DNA of 64,000 nt from G965215145 sp965215145 (GCA_965215145.1 OZ244038.1:186001-250000), one strand, 5' to 3'; numbered from the stretch's first letter, positions 43,768 through 51,217 are shown. Translations and numbers: made by a program. Notes: a model not told the origin generated them from the sequence alone.

Positions 43768-43799
43768 CTTGCAGGATAAGGAGGTGCGGTTTACATTTC
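43768..43799 (+). promoter_or_regulatory. candidate cassette promoter Pc
   Basis: TTGCAG (43769-43774), 17-bp spacer, TACATT (43792-43797), reading toward the cassettes. The same bases also fit the Bacteroidota pattern TTG-N20-TAnnTTT. The spacer contains a perfect anti-SD complement TAAGGAGGTG (43777-43786), with no good start codon at proper distance. Located between intI and attI, where Pc is expected. Confidence 0.4.
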
Positions 43800-43830
43800 A
43801 AGCGCGGGACCGGACGGGCAGAACGCCTGC

Positions 43831-43906
43831 CTCGTGCTATGCGGATCGGATCCGCTTTCGCCGGCTCGCGCTATGCCGCACCGCGCCGCTCAGTAACTCG
43901 TTAGCT
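43831..43906 (+). other. attI recombination site
   Basis: Crossover triplet in GTTAGCT (43900-43906), the first TTAGCT belonging to cassette 1. CTCGTGCTATGC (about 43830-43841) is inverted relative to GCATAGCACGA at the intI start (43701-43712) and partially repeated at 43868-43878, possible integrase-binding repeats. The left limit is approximate. Confidence 0.65.
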
Positions 43907-43947
43907 GGCTAACCCAGCCTCTCAGCTTCCTCTTACCACTTCTCCCG

Positions 43948-44895
43948 ATGCGCGTCGCCCTCATCTGCCTCCTCGCTCTCGCAGCCATCGGTGCGGGGTG
44001 CGCTCAGAGGGGGACCGCGACTGCCGAGGGGGCATCCTCGGTGGACTTGGCTTCGCTCGATAGTCTCCGGTCCCAGATCGCTCGCGCAGCCGCCCCGGCC
44101 GGCGGACGGGTCGGGGTATCGGCTACCCTTCTTGGCACCGACGAGTCCGTCGTGCTCGCGGCCGACGAGCGGTTCCCGATGCAGAGCGTGTTCAAGCTTC
44201 CGCTCGCCATGACCGTCCTTGACGCTGTGGACCGTGGGGCGCTCGAACTAGACCAGTCCGTCCGCGTCACACCGGCCGACTTCGTCTCCGAGCGCCAGCA
44301 CAGCCCGATCCGCGACCAGAACCCAGCGGGCGTTACGCTCCCACTCGCTGACCTCCTCCGGGCTGCGGCTTCGGGGAGCGACGGGACGGCGGCCGACATG
44401 CTCCTCGGCCTCGTCGGCGGACCCGGCGCCGTCACGGCGTACGTTCGCAGTCTAGGCGTGGACGGCCTCACCGTGGCCGTGACCGAGAAGGACATGGGCC
44501 GAGACCCGCAGGCGCAGTTCCAGAACTGGGCGACGCCGAGCGGTGCCGCGGCTGTCCTCCATGCCCTCGATGAGGGGCGCGGCCTCTCCTCCGAGAGTCG
44601 GCAGCACCTCCTCCGGTTGCTGACGGAGACGCCGACGGGTCCGAACCGGATCAAGGGTCGGCTCCCCGAGGGGACGCCGGTCGCGCACAAGACGGGGTCG
44701 TCGCGGACCGTGGACGGCGTGACGGCGGCGACGAACGACATCGGGATCATTACGCTCCCCAACGGGCGGCGGGTCGCGCTGGCGGTGTTCGTGTCGGGTT
44801 CGCCAGCCGACGACGCGACGCGCGAGCGGGTCATCGCAGACGTGGCACGGGCAGCCTACGACTTCTGGACGGCCAAATCTCGCTACGCCAGCTAA
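43948..44895 (+). CDS. class A beta-lactamase, PER-like (subclass A2), cassette 1
   Basis: 315 aa. Signal with possible lipobox IGAGC (Cys about 19). Active-site motifs: SxxK as MQSVFKLPLA (Ser nucleophile), SDG at ASGSDGTAAD, the omega-loop Glu in TEKDMGRDPQAQFQNWATP (same E...QFQNW layout as PER enzymes) and KTG in VAHKTGSS. Hydrolyses beta-lactams in the periplasm; spectrum cannot be predicted. First cassette, closest to attI/Pc, so likely the best expressed. The stop TAA is part of the attC R'' box (AGCTAAC). Confidence 0.93.
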   Translation: MRVALICLLALAAIGAGCAQRGTATAEGASSVDLASLDSLRSQIARAAAPAGGRVGVSATLLGTDESVVLAADERFPMQSVFKLPLAMTVLDAVDRGALELDQSVRVTPADFVSERQHSPIRDQNPAGVTLPLADLLRAAASGSDGTAADMLLGLVGGPGAVTAYVRSLGVDGLTVAVTEKDMGRDPQAQFQNWATPSGAAAVLHALDEGRGLSSESRQHLLRLLTETPTGPNRIKGRLPEGTPVAHKTGSSRTVDGVTAATNDIGIITLPNGRRVALAVFVSGSPADDATRERVIADVARAAYDFWTAKSRYAS

Positions 44896-45018
44896 CCCGC
44901 CGCTGCAAGCCGACGAAGGGCGTCAGCGTTCTCGATTCGTTCGAGCGTCGGCGCTACTTTCGCTTCGTCCCGCCGCCGTGCCCTCAGCCCTTCGCGGTTG
45001 AGCGGCCCCCTGTTATAC
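44890..45018 (+). other. attC site 1
   Basis: R'' AGCTAAC (44890-44896), complementary to the GTTAGCT at attI that begins cassette 1. L'' CCGCCGCTGCA-GCCGAC; 3' half GAGCGGCCCCCTG; R' GTTATAC (45012-45018). 129 bp. Confidence 0.92.
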
Positions 45019-45039
45019 GCCCTCCCCAACCGATACAAC

Positions 45040-45864
45040 ATGTCGTTCTCCGAGAGGATGGGATTGAAGCAGAAGTCTCCGATTCAGATCGAGTCGATGG
45101 ACGACGCTCTGCGCAACAGCCTTTTCAATGTCGCGCATCCATTCCTCCTCGAAGGCCTCAGGACCTCCAAGATCGCTGCCCGCGCCCCGTATAAGCGGCG
45201 TTTCAATGCGATGTGGTCGGACTTTTTCAAGTTGCCAGTTCATAAGTCGCCAGCAAACTTCGCTGGCGCTGCTGAGCCCAACGCCATCATCAGCGAGTTT
45301 TTCCAGACAGCGGGGTGGAATCGGGTATACGACGCCGTCGAGTATCTGGTAGCCCTCTCAGAAGGAGTTTTATCAGACGACTTTAATTACGTTCTACGAA
45401 GGGAAGTGTCGGGCTACAGGATCTTGAACGGTTTGGTTACCCCTATCTCGGATTCGGTTCAGATCGGAGCGATCCAATCAGGACTCGACGCTTCAGGCGA
45501 AGCTGAACTTGCCGGAGTCAACAGCCACCTCGCAACATCTCTTCGGCTGCTATCGGATCGAGAACAGCCTGACTATCGGAACTCTATCAAGGAAGCCATC
45601 TCTGCAGTTGAGAGTCTCGCGTCCGTCGTAACTGGTCAGTCAAAGCCGAACCTAAAAGACGCCTTGCGAGAGCTGGAGCAGGCTGGTACTCTCCATCCGG
45701 CACTCAAGGGCGCGTTCCAAAAACTGTACGGATGGACCTCGGATGAGGATGGGGTCCGGCACGCCATCATGGAGAACTCCAACCTCGACTTCGCAGATGC
45801 GCAATTCATGCTTGTAGCTTCATCTGCATTCGTTCACTTCATGGTGGCAAAGCTAGCCGATTGA
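45040..45864 (+). CDS. AbiJ-NTD4-type abortive-infection protein, cassette 2
   Basis: 274 aa from ATG 45040 (MSFSERMGLKQKSPIQIESM). The N-terminal block MDDALRNSLFN...L matches the AbiJ N-terminal domain type 4; the C-terminal half (DYRNSIKEAISAVESLASVV, LHPALKGAFQKLYGWTSDED, GVRHAIMENSNLDFADAQFM) is a HEPN-like helical domain with an R-x-A/G-x4-6-H-like RHA motif. Proteins of this architecture act in phage-triggered growth arrest. Lower GC than surrounding genes. Biological role inferred from the family. Confidence 0.85.
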   Translation: MSFSERMGLKQKSPIQIESMDDALRNSLFNVAHPFLLEGLRTSKIAARAPYKRRFNAMWSDFFKLPVHKSPANFAGAAEPNAIISEFFQTAGWNRVYDAVEYLVALSEGVLSDDFNYVLRREVSGYRILNGLVTPISDSVQIGAIQSGLDASGEAELAGVNSHLATSLRLLSDREQPDYRNSIKEAISAVESLASVVTGQSKPNLKDALRELEQAGTLHPALKGAFQKLYGWTSDEDGVRHAIMENSNLDFADAQFMLVASSAFVHFMVAKLAD

Positions 45865-45868
45865 GGGC

Positions 45869-45998
45869 GTATAACCCGCCGCTGCAGGCCGACGAAGGGC
45901 GTCAGCGTCTTTGCTTCGGGCGGGGCGGCGGCGTCTCCGTAGCTTCGGTTCACCGTCCCGCCCTCAGCCCTTCGCGGCTGAGCGTCCATCTGTTATGC
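45869..45998 (+). other. attC site 2
   Basis: R'' GTATAAC (45869-45875), complementary to GTTATAC at the start of cassette 2; R' GTTATGC (45992-45998). 130 bp; central part like sites 1 and 4 (GACGAAGGGCGTCAGCG). Confidence 0.92.
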
Positions 45999-46035
45999 CG
46001 CCCCTCCATTCGCGCACGGCAACGGGGCGTTGGGG

Positions 46036-46494
46036 ATGCCGAACGAATCGGGCGCATTATTTCACCTCCCAGGAGCCGGGCCGAAACCGGGTGTACGCAA
46101 TGTCGTACATCCCCTAAACCAGACGCCCACGCTCCTGACCCAACGCAAACCCCTCGAATGGTGGGCTGATGCCCTCGACGTGCTCCGGGGCTGTCCCGAG
46201 GCAGTCAAGAAGCGCGTCGGGTTCGCTCTCGACGAGGCGCAGCTCGGCGGGAAGTCTGACAGCGCGAAGCCGGTTCCCAGCGTTGGGAGCGGAGTCTACG
46301 CCATCAAAACGAACCATGATACCGAGACGTACCGGACATTCTACGTGGCCCGCTTCCCCGAAGCCGTCTACGCCTTCTACGTCGTCCACAAGAAAGCCAC
46401 CAAAGGGATCGACCTCCCTCAGCACCAGAAGCGGCTCGCTGCCAAGCGCTACAAAGAGATTGTGGACTGGCGGATCTCTGAAGGGCTCGGCTGA
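46036..46494 (+). CDS. HigB/Gp49-like type II toxin, cassette 3
   Basis: 152 aa from ATG 46036, though the conserved domain begins near KPLEWWADALDVLRG (about residue 36), so a later start is possible. RelE/Gp49 fold: GFALDEAQLGGKS, GVYAIKTNHDTETYRTFYVA and YAFYVVHKKATKGIDLPQHQ (the K-K-T-x-K strand typical of HigB RNases). Would cleave mRNA on the ribosome. The antitoxin gene follows 27 bp later (toxin-first order as in higBA). Confidence 0.85.
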   Translation: MPNESGALFHLPGAGPKPGVRNVVHPLNQTPTLLTQRKPLEWWADALDVLRGCPEAVKKRVGFALDEAQLGGKSDSAKPVPSVGSGVYAIKTNHDTETYRTFYVARFPEAVYAFYVVHKKATKGIDLPQHQKRLAAKRYKEIVDWRISEGLG

Positions 46495-46521
46495 ACTCAG
46501 CACTCTCAACCCCAAGCTCCC

Positions 46522-46809
46522 ATGACCGGCCCCACCCGCTCCTCCGGCAACGTGTTCGCCGACCTCGGCTTCGACACCGAGGAGGCTGCCTTGCTCCAGT
46601 TCAAATCGCGTCTGCTCTCCGCGCTGGCCTCTTATGCGGGTGAGTTCGACACCCAGGCGGAGGCTGCTGAAGCCCTCGGGGTGTCGCGTCCCCGGATCTC
46701 CGAGATCAAGCAGGGCCACCTCGACAAGTTCTCGACGGATCTTCTGCTGGCGTATTGCCATCGGGCAGGCTTGCGACTCCCAGACTTCGAGTTGATCCCA
46801 GCGGGTTGA
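46522..46809 (+). CDS. HigA-like XRE-family antitoxin, cassette 3
   Basis: 95 aa. Helix-turn-helix FDTQAEAAEALGVSRPRISE followed by IKQGHLDKFSTDLLLAYCHRAG; pattern of HTH_37/HigA2 proteins that bind both toxin and operator. Paired with the preceding HigB-like gene in the same cassette. Confidence 0.88.
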   Translation: MTGPTRSSGNVFADLGFDTEEAALLQFKSRLLSALASYAGEFDTQAEAAEALGVSRPRISEIKQGHLDKFSTDLLLAYCHRAGLRLPDFELIPAG

Positions 46810-46838
46810 GCAAGCATTCTCGTTGCCCCGCCGGGGCG

Positions 46839-46966
46839 GCATAACCCGCCGCTGCACGCCGACATAGAGCCCCGGTCGTTTGGATCTCGCCCGAGCGCCG
46901 TCGTAGAATAGAGCCACGTCCTACCGTTCGTTCGGCTCTATGCGGCTGAGCGGCCCCCTGTTAGCT
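46839..46966 (+). other. attC site 3
   Basis: R'' GCATAAC (46839-46845), complementary to GTTATGC at the cassette 3 start; R' GTTAGCT (46960-46966). 128 bp; its central part (GACATAGAGCC...GGCTCTATGC) differs from sites 1/2/4 but keeps an inner inverted repeat. Confidence 0.92.
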
Positions 46967-46980
46967 GGCCTTGCCTACCC

Positions 46981-47526
46981 ATGACTCAAACCGAACTCCG
47001 GCTCCTTCACCAACTGAATCTCGCCTCCCATTGGAGCGGGTACGTGAATCCAGACGTCCGAAGGGTAGGGGCAGACCTTGGCTTGACACGCCAGGAGACG
47101 GAGCAGGCTGCCGAGCGTCTCATCCGCTCGGGGTTCATGATCTCGGTCGGCAAAGGCCGAATCCAGATGAAACCCTCTGGGATCGAAACAGCGATCAGGG
47201 CTGCCTACGCGGGTGACGTGCCCGACGAGAATGTGACTGAGAACACAAGTCCGCTACTCGCGTCTTGGACTGATGGACAGCTGAACTACTATCTGATTGA
47301 GATTGATGGCGGGGGTATCATCTCGTACGTCGTCAATCCAGACACCAGCACCAATCGAATCGAGTTTGAGGGAGTCTCGCTAGCGGAAGCGCAGCAAATC
47401 CTAGATGATCCAGGTGTTCTGCCCCAGCGGCCCAAAGTAAGAGGCTCAGGCTCGGGCAGACCTCTGGAGATGCTGAGCATGAATGGCGAACGGCTACGCG
47501 ATTTAGGTCTCAACCCGCCAACTTAG
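46981..47526 (+). CDS. hypothetical protein, cassette 4
   Basis: 181 aa. N-terminal ~75 residues look like a winged helix (TELRLLHQLNLASHW, DLGLTRQETEQAAERLIRSG, FMISVGKGRIQMKPSG: helix-turn-helix plus wing). Middle part LNYYLIEIDGGGIISYVVNP is a small beta domain. No recognised family. Lower GC than the chromosome, as for cassette 2. Alone in its cassette, 20 bp after the recombination point. Confidence 0.7.
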   Translation: MTQTELRLLHQLNLASHWSGYVNPDVRRVGADLGLTRQETEQAAERLIRSGFMISVGKGRIQMKPSGIETAIRAAYAGDVPDENVTENTSPLLASWTDGQLNYYLIEIDGGGIISYVVNPDTSTNRIEFEGVSLAEAQQILDDPGVLPQRPKVRGSGSGRPLEMLSMNGERLRDLGLNPPT

Positions 47527-47535
47527 CCCCCGGCC

Positions 47536-47664
47536 AGCTAACCCGCCGCTGCAAGCCGACGAAGGGCGTCAGCGTCCTCGGCTCGTCCGAACGTCGGCGC
47601 TACTTTCGCTCCGTTCCGTCATCGTGCCCTCAGCCCTTCGCGGTTGAGCGGCCCTCTGTTATGC
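47536..47664 (+). other. attC site 4
   Basis: R'' AGCTAAC (47536-47542), complementary to GTTAGCT at the cassette 4 start; R' GTTATGC (47658-47664). 129 bp, nearly identical to attC 1 through the centre. Confidence 0.92.
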
Positions 47665-47717
47665 AGATGCTCCCGAGATGACAAGGATGAGACGTGGCGG
47701 ATTCGTAGCTTGAGCAG

Positions 47718-48203
47718 ATGAAGCCAAAGCTCTACGTCGAGACCTCCATCGTCAGCTACCTTACCGCCCGCCCGAGCAGCAACCTCATCACGGTGGGCCG
47801 GCAGCAACTCACCGGGCAGTGGTGGGAGCGCGAGCGGGACGACTATGACCTCTTCTATGACCTCTTCATCTCGGAGTTCGTAGCGTCGGAAGCCGCAGAC
47901 GGTGACCCCGAAGCAGCACAGCTACGCCTGAACGCGCTCACGGGCATCCCCGAGGTCGAGTTGCCACCCGAGGCGAGGGCACTGGCGCGCGACCTCGTCG
48001 AGCCGGGTCCGCTCCCGGCCAAAGCCGCTGTTGACGCCTTCCACATCGCCGCCTCCGTAGCGGGCGGGGCAGCCTACTTGCTGACGTGGAACTTCAAGCA
48101 CCTCGCCAATGCCGCGCTCAGGAAACGGATCGAGGCAGTGTGCCGTTCGAGAGGCTACGAGCCACCCGTGATTTGCACGCCGGAGGAGTTGAGTCAGCTA
48201 TGA
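47718..48203 (+). CDS. VapC-family PIN-domain toxin, cassette 5
   Basis: 161 aa. PIN RNase layout: MKPKLYVETSIVSYLTARP (a Glu-Thr-Ser variant of the usual first Asp site), SEFVASEAADGD (acidic site 2), AAVDAFHIAASVAGGAAYLLTWNFKHLAN (third and fourth acidic/Asn sites). Ends YEPPVICTPEEL. Paralogous to the frameshifted gene in cassette 11. Overlaps the following small gene by ATGA. Confidence 0.85.
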   Translation: MKPKLYVETSIVSYLTARPSSNLITVGRQQLTGQWWERERDDYDLFYDLFISEFVASEAADGDPEAAQLRLNALTGIPEVELPPEARALARDLVEPGPLPAKAAVDAFHIAASVAGGAAYLLTWNFKHLANAALRKRIEAVCRSRGYEPPVICTPEELSQL

Positions 48204-48400
48204 GCCTGCCTGAAATGAACGAGGAGCCGATGCAAGACGAGATCATCACTGAGGTCCGCGCCATCCGTGAGGCGCTGGCGGCCCAGTTCGGCTATGACAT
48301 TGATCGGCTCTACGAGGAGGTGAAGCGTCGGGAGCGGGTCTCGGATCGGGAGCGGGTCGCGCCGTCTCCGAAGCGGCTCTCGCCCGCCGCATCTGCATAA
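48200..48400 (+). CDS. small VapC-partner protein (putative antitoxin), cassette 5
   Basis: 66 aa: MSLPEMNEEPMQDEIITEVR followed by AIREALAAQFGYDIDRLYEE and a charged tail. The core DEIxxEVRxxREAxxxxFGYDI recurs in cassette 11 in the same position after a VapC. ATGA overlap with the toxin gene implies translational coupling. Its stop TAA lies in the attC R'' box. Antitoxin function is inferred from position and coupling. Confidence 0.75.
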   Translation: MSLPEMNEEPMQDEIITEVRAIREALAAQFGYDIDRLYEEVKRRERVSDRERVAPSPKRLSPAASA

Positions 48401-48527
48401 CCCGCCGCTGCACGCCGACGCAGGGCGCGAGTGTTTTCGGCTCGTCCGAACACCTGCGCTTCCCGTAGCTTCGTCGGACCGTCGTGCTGCTCGCCCTGCG
48501 CGGGTGAGCGGCCCTCTGCTGTCAGCG
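48395..48527 (+). other. attC site 5 with altered crossover (GTC)
   Basis: R'' GCATAAC (48395-48401), complementary to GTTATGC at the cassette 5 start. The R' is GTCAGCG (48521-48527) where cassette 6's R'' (CGCTAAC) predicts GTTAGCG: the second base of the crossover triplet has changed T to C. 133 bp. Confidence 0.88.
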
Positions 48528-48600
48528 CGCCACTCCGCTGTGCCGGGATCGGAAGTCCTCCGAGAGCGTTTCTTTAGCTCCAACGAAAAGGGCTCTACCG

Positions 48601-48831
48601 ATGGACAAGCGCCAGGTTTACCATTCCCATCCCCAGATTATGGGAGGCACGCCCGTATTCGCGGGCACGCGCGTACCTGTGAACAGCTTGATTGATCACC
48701 TCAAAGCGGGTGACTCCATTGAGCGGTTCCTCGACGGCTTCCCCAGCGTGAGCCGTGAACAAGCTGAGGCGTTCTTGGCGCTCGCGCTCGAAGAAGCATT
48801 GGAGGTCACGCCTCAGGAAGAACCTGCCTGA
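48601..48831 (+). CDS. DUF433 antitoxin-like protein, cassette 6
   Basis: 76 aa. Family signature HSHPQIMGGTPVFAGTRVPV followed by LIDHLKAGDSIERFLDGFPSV and REQAEAFLALALEEALE: a winged-helix DUF433 domain. DUF433 genes are regularly paired with PIN-like DUF5615 toxins, as here; the next ATG overlaps this stop by one base. Confidence 0.9.
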   Translation: MDKRQVYHSHPQIMGGTPVFAGTRVPVNSLIDHLKAGDSIERFLDGFPSVSREQAEAFLALALEEALEVTPQEEPA

Positions 48832-49157
48832 TGCGGGTTCTCCTCGATGAGCATCTCAACTGGCGGCTGGCGCGCGCGTTCAGCGACAAGCACGAGGTTC
48901 GATCTGTCCGAGGGATGGGGTGGACCGGAAAGCTCAACGGCGTGCTTCTGAGCGCGGCGGAGCAGGAGTTCGACGTGATGGTGACGATGGACCGGAGCAT
49001 CGAGCACCAGCAGCGCCTGCCGCAGTACGACGTTGCGGTGGTGCTGCTCATTGGGCCGAGCAACCGCTTGGAGGACACGCTTGAACTCGTACCTGAGGTG
49101 GAGCGCTTGCTTGGTGAGGGTGTGGAGCCGGGTCGCCTGTACCGCGTGGTGCGCTAA
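48831..49157 (+). CDS. DUF5615 PIN-like toxin, cassette 6
   Basis: 108 aa. MRVLLDEHLNWRLARAF (first Asp-Glu site), GKLNGVLLSAAEQEFDVMVT and MDRSIEHQQRLPQYDVAVVLL (second Asp site) are the DUF5615 pattern. Likely RNase partner of the DUF433 protein. The stop TAA falls in the attC R'' box. Confidence 0.88.
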   Translation: MRVLLDEHLNWRLARAFSDKHEVRSVRGMGWTGKLNGVLLSAAEQEFDVMVTMDRSIEHQQRLPQYDVAVVLLIGPSNRLEDTLELVPEVERLLGEGVEPGRLYRVVR

Positions 49158-49276
49158 CCCGCCGCTGCACGCCGACGCAGGGCGCGAGCGTTCTCGGCTC
49201 GTCCGAACGCCTGCGCTTCCGTAGCTTCGTCCCACCGCTGTGCTGCCCTGCGCGGGTGAGCGGCCCCCTGTTCTGT
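49152..49276 (+). other. attC site 6
   Basis: R'' CGCTAAC (49152-49158); R' GTTCTGT (49270-49276). 125 bp. Centre (GACGCAGGGCGCGAGCG...CCTGCGCGGGTGAGCGG) belongs to the subgroup of sites 5 and 13. Confidence 0.92.
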
Positions 49277-49345
49277 GGCCTCGCACCAACGGCGGCAACC
49301 AACGGCGTGATAGGAGGTTCAAGACCCAGACCATCCCGACAGCCT

Positions 49346-49564
49346 GTGCAAGCCCACCGCACCGACACGACCGTCTCCGGCGATGGCTCCGTGACCGTCC
49401 GGGGCCTTCCGTTCCCTGAGGGTGAGGAGGTGGAGGTCATCGTCCTTCCCCGCCCGCGCCGGGGGGCTGAAGCTGCTGGCCCCGCCCCGCTCCGGGGCAG
49501 CGTGCGCCGGTACGACGACCCGTTCGGCCCAGCCGCCAGCGCCGACGACTGGGAGGCCGCGTGA
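49346..49564 (+). CDS. VapB-like antitoxin, cassette 7
   Basis: 72 aa from GTG 49346 (VQAHRTDTTVSGDGSVTVRG). The strand LPFPEGEEVEVIVLPRP followed by LRGSVRRYDDPFGPA and a C-terminal SADDWEAA is the standard form of small antitoxins preceding 'LDTHVW' PIN toxins. Overlaps the GTG of the broken toxin gene by 4 bp. Confidence 0.78.
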   Translation: MQAHRTDTTVSGDGSVTVRGLPFPEGEEVEVIVLPRPRRGAEAAGPAPLRGSVRRYDDPFGPAASADDWEAA

Positions 49565-49948
49565 TCGTCACTCGACACGCACGTGTGGGTGTGGTGGGTG
49601 AACGGGGACGACCGTCTGAAGGAGACCCAGCGGGCCGCAATCGACCAGGCAGACGGCCTCGGCGTGAGCGCGATCTCGTGCTGGGAGGTGGCGAAGCTGG
49701 TCGAACTCGGCCGGCTCGCGCTCGACCGCCCGGTCCTCGACTGGCTCCAGGCGGCGCTGGCGTACCCGGGTGTCCGACTCCTCCCGCTCTCCCCGGAGGT
49801 TGCAGTAGGCTCGACCACGCTCCCCGGCCCTTTCCACCGGGACCCGGCCGACCAGGTCATCGTGGCGACGGCGCGAGCGCACGGGTGCCGGGTCGCGACG
49901 TCGGACCGGAAGATCCTCGACTACGCCCACGTCGAGACGGTGGCATAA
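49561..49948 (+). pseudogene. frameshifted PIN-domain toxin, cassette 7
   Basis: The expected start GTG 49561 overlaps the antitoxin stop and begins V-I-V, but one extra base near 49570 throws the frame off; the remaining frame reads LDTHVWVWWVNGDD, ISCWEVAKLVELGRL, FHRDPADQVIVATARAHG, VATSDRKILDY: a normal VapC with all PIN acidic residues. No alternative start lies between the in-frame stop (49562) and the first catalytic Asp. Probably a recently inactivated toxin, or a sequencing error. Confidence 0.78.
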
Positions 49949-49971
49949 ACGGAGCGCACGTCGCCCAGGCC

Positions 49972-50099
49972 ACAGAACCCGCCGCTGCAGGCCGACCTGG
50001 AGGGACAACCGGCTGAGACCCGTCCCAGCGACGGCGTTTGCTGTAGCTTCGCTCTATCGTTCATCTCCCTCCAGGCGGCTGAGCGGCCCCCTGTTTTGC
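49972..50099 (+). other. attC site 7
   Basis: R'' ACAGAAC (49972-49978), complementary to GTTCTGT at the cassette 7 start; R' GTTTTGC (50093-50099). 128 bp; long central inverted repeat GGAGGGA...TCCCTCC. Confidence 0.92.
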
Positions 50100-50114
50100 C
50101 GCCTCCCGCCCCGC

Positions 50115-50510
50115 TTGCTCCGCCTCCTGCTACTGGCGTTCCCGCTCTCCGTCGCCGCCTGCGCCAATGGCTCGGAGTCGTTTGATGCGGAGGCGTGGCG
50201 GAGCGGGGACGCGGAGACCAGGGGCCGGATGGTCCGGTCGCTAGCCGAGTCGGACACGCTCACTGGGCTGACCGCGGCTGAGGTCGGGCGGCTGCTCGGC
50301 CCGCCGGACGGAGCCGAGGATGCGATGTCTCGCGAAACCATCGCCGCGTTCGAACCGCCTGTGACGGGGGGGGCTCAGGCATACTACGCCGTGGATGAGG
50401 GGCACGTCACGCCGTATGACGAGCCGGTGACGGGGACGCTGTTCGTCGTGTTCGACCGGCCGGGCGGGGTCGTGGACACGGCGTACGTGTGGTACCCGAT
50501 GTTCGAGTAG
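50115..50510 (+). CDS. small lipoprotein, BamE/SmpA-like, cassette 8
   Basis: 131 aa from TTG 50115. Signal LRLLLLAFPLSVAAC (lipobox VAAC). LTGLTAAEVGRLLGPPDGAED resembles the helix-turn 'GMTxxEVxxLLGxP' of BamE/SmpA folds; later strands TLFVVFDRPGGVVDTAYVWY fit. No partner gene in frame; a convergent gene occupies the rest of the cassette. Confidence 0.7.
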   Translation: MLRLLLLAFPLSVAACANGSESFDAEAWRSGDAETRGRMVRSLAESDTLTGLTAAEVGRLLGPPDGAEDAMSRETIAAFEPPVTGGAQAYYAVDEGHVTPYDEPVTGTLFVVFDRPGGVVDTAYVWYPMFE

Positions 50511-50556
50511 CCCGATTGCGCGGTAGACGGCCCTATTCGGCCGCCCCGCGTTCAAC

Positions 50557-50973
50557 TCAGTCCGTCGTGGCTAACGACTTGTACTCCTCGTACGCGGCCA
50601 GTTCGACGTGGGCGGATTCGTCTCCGAGTTCAGCGGCGCGCGCCACCCACCGGGCGGCTTCGTCGTAGTCGGTCTCTACGCCCCGCCCGTCGCGGTACGT
50701 CAGCGCGAGCGTCCGCGCGGCGCCGACGCTGCCCTGGTCCGCCAGGTCTGCCAACTTCGGGATCGCCTCGTCGTAGGCTCCGCTGTACCAGTCCTCGAAC
50801 ATGACCAAGAGGTAAGCGGAGTGCACGTCGCCCCGGTCCGCCCGCTCCTGCAGGCGCTCCAGCGCAACCCGCTCCTCCTCAGAGCCGTCCCCGAGGGTGA
50901 AGCCTGGAATTTCGTCCTGGCGGTCGCAGGCGGTAAGGCAAAGCAGTGCAAGAAGGAGGGCAGCGCGGCTCAC
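50557..50973 (-). CDS. Sel1-repeat-like lipoprotein on the minus strand, cassette 8
   Basis: 138 aa. Signal SRAALLLALLCLTAC (lipobox LTAC). SEL1/TPR-like helices: AYLLVMFEDWYSGAYDEAIP, GSVGAARTLALTYRDGRGVETDYDEAARWVARAAELGDE (in pieces). It is the only gene of the array transcribed toward attI and so cannot be driven by Pc; it must have its own promoter between 50974 and 51034. Confidence 0.75.
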   Translation of the reverse strand: MSRAALLLALLCLTACDRQDEIPGFTLGDGSEEERVALERLQERADRGDVHSAYLLVMFEDWYSGAYDEAIPKLADLADQGSVGAARTLALTYRDGRGVETDYDEAARWVARAAELGDESAHVELAAYEEYKSLATTD

Positions 50974-51034
50974 AGGACCTCGGGTTAGCTACCCATCGGA
51001 TATCGGCACCACGCTAGGTAGCCTAAACACGGCG

Positions 51035-51156
51035 GCAGAACCCGCCGCTGCAGGCCGACATGGAGCGCCAGCCCTTTCGGTTCCGCCAGCCGTCAGCGTA
51101 TCCTCCGCTCTGACTCACCATCCTGCTCCTTGCGGCTGAGCGGCCCTCTGTTCTGC
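51035..51156 (+). other. attC site 8
   Basis: R'' GCAGAAC (51035-51041); the cassette 8 start GTTTTGC predicts GCAAAAC, one transition away. R' GTTCTGC (51150-51156). 122 bp; centre like site 10 (GACATGGAGCGCCAG...CCGTCAGCGTATCC). Confidence 0.9.
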
Positions 51157-51217
51157 TGCCTTCTGACTGCGTAGCCGGGCCGACCGAGCGACGGGCGTCG
51201 TCGTATCCTGGCGGCCG

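Noticed and set aside
45861..46169. Reading frame across attC 2 into cassette 3
   Set aside because: Lies within the attC site; composition and position show it is not coding.
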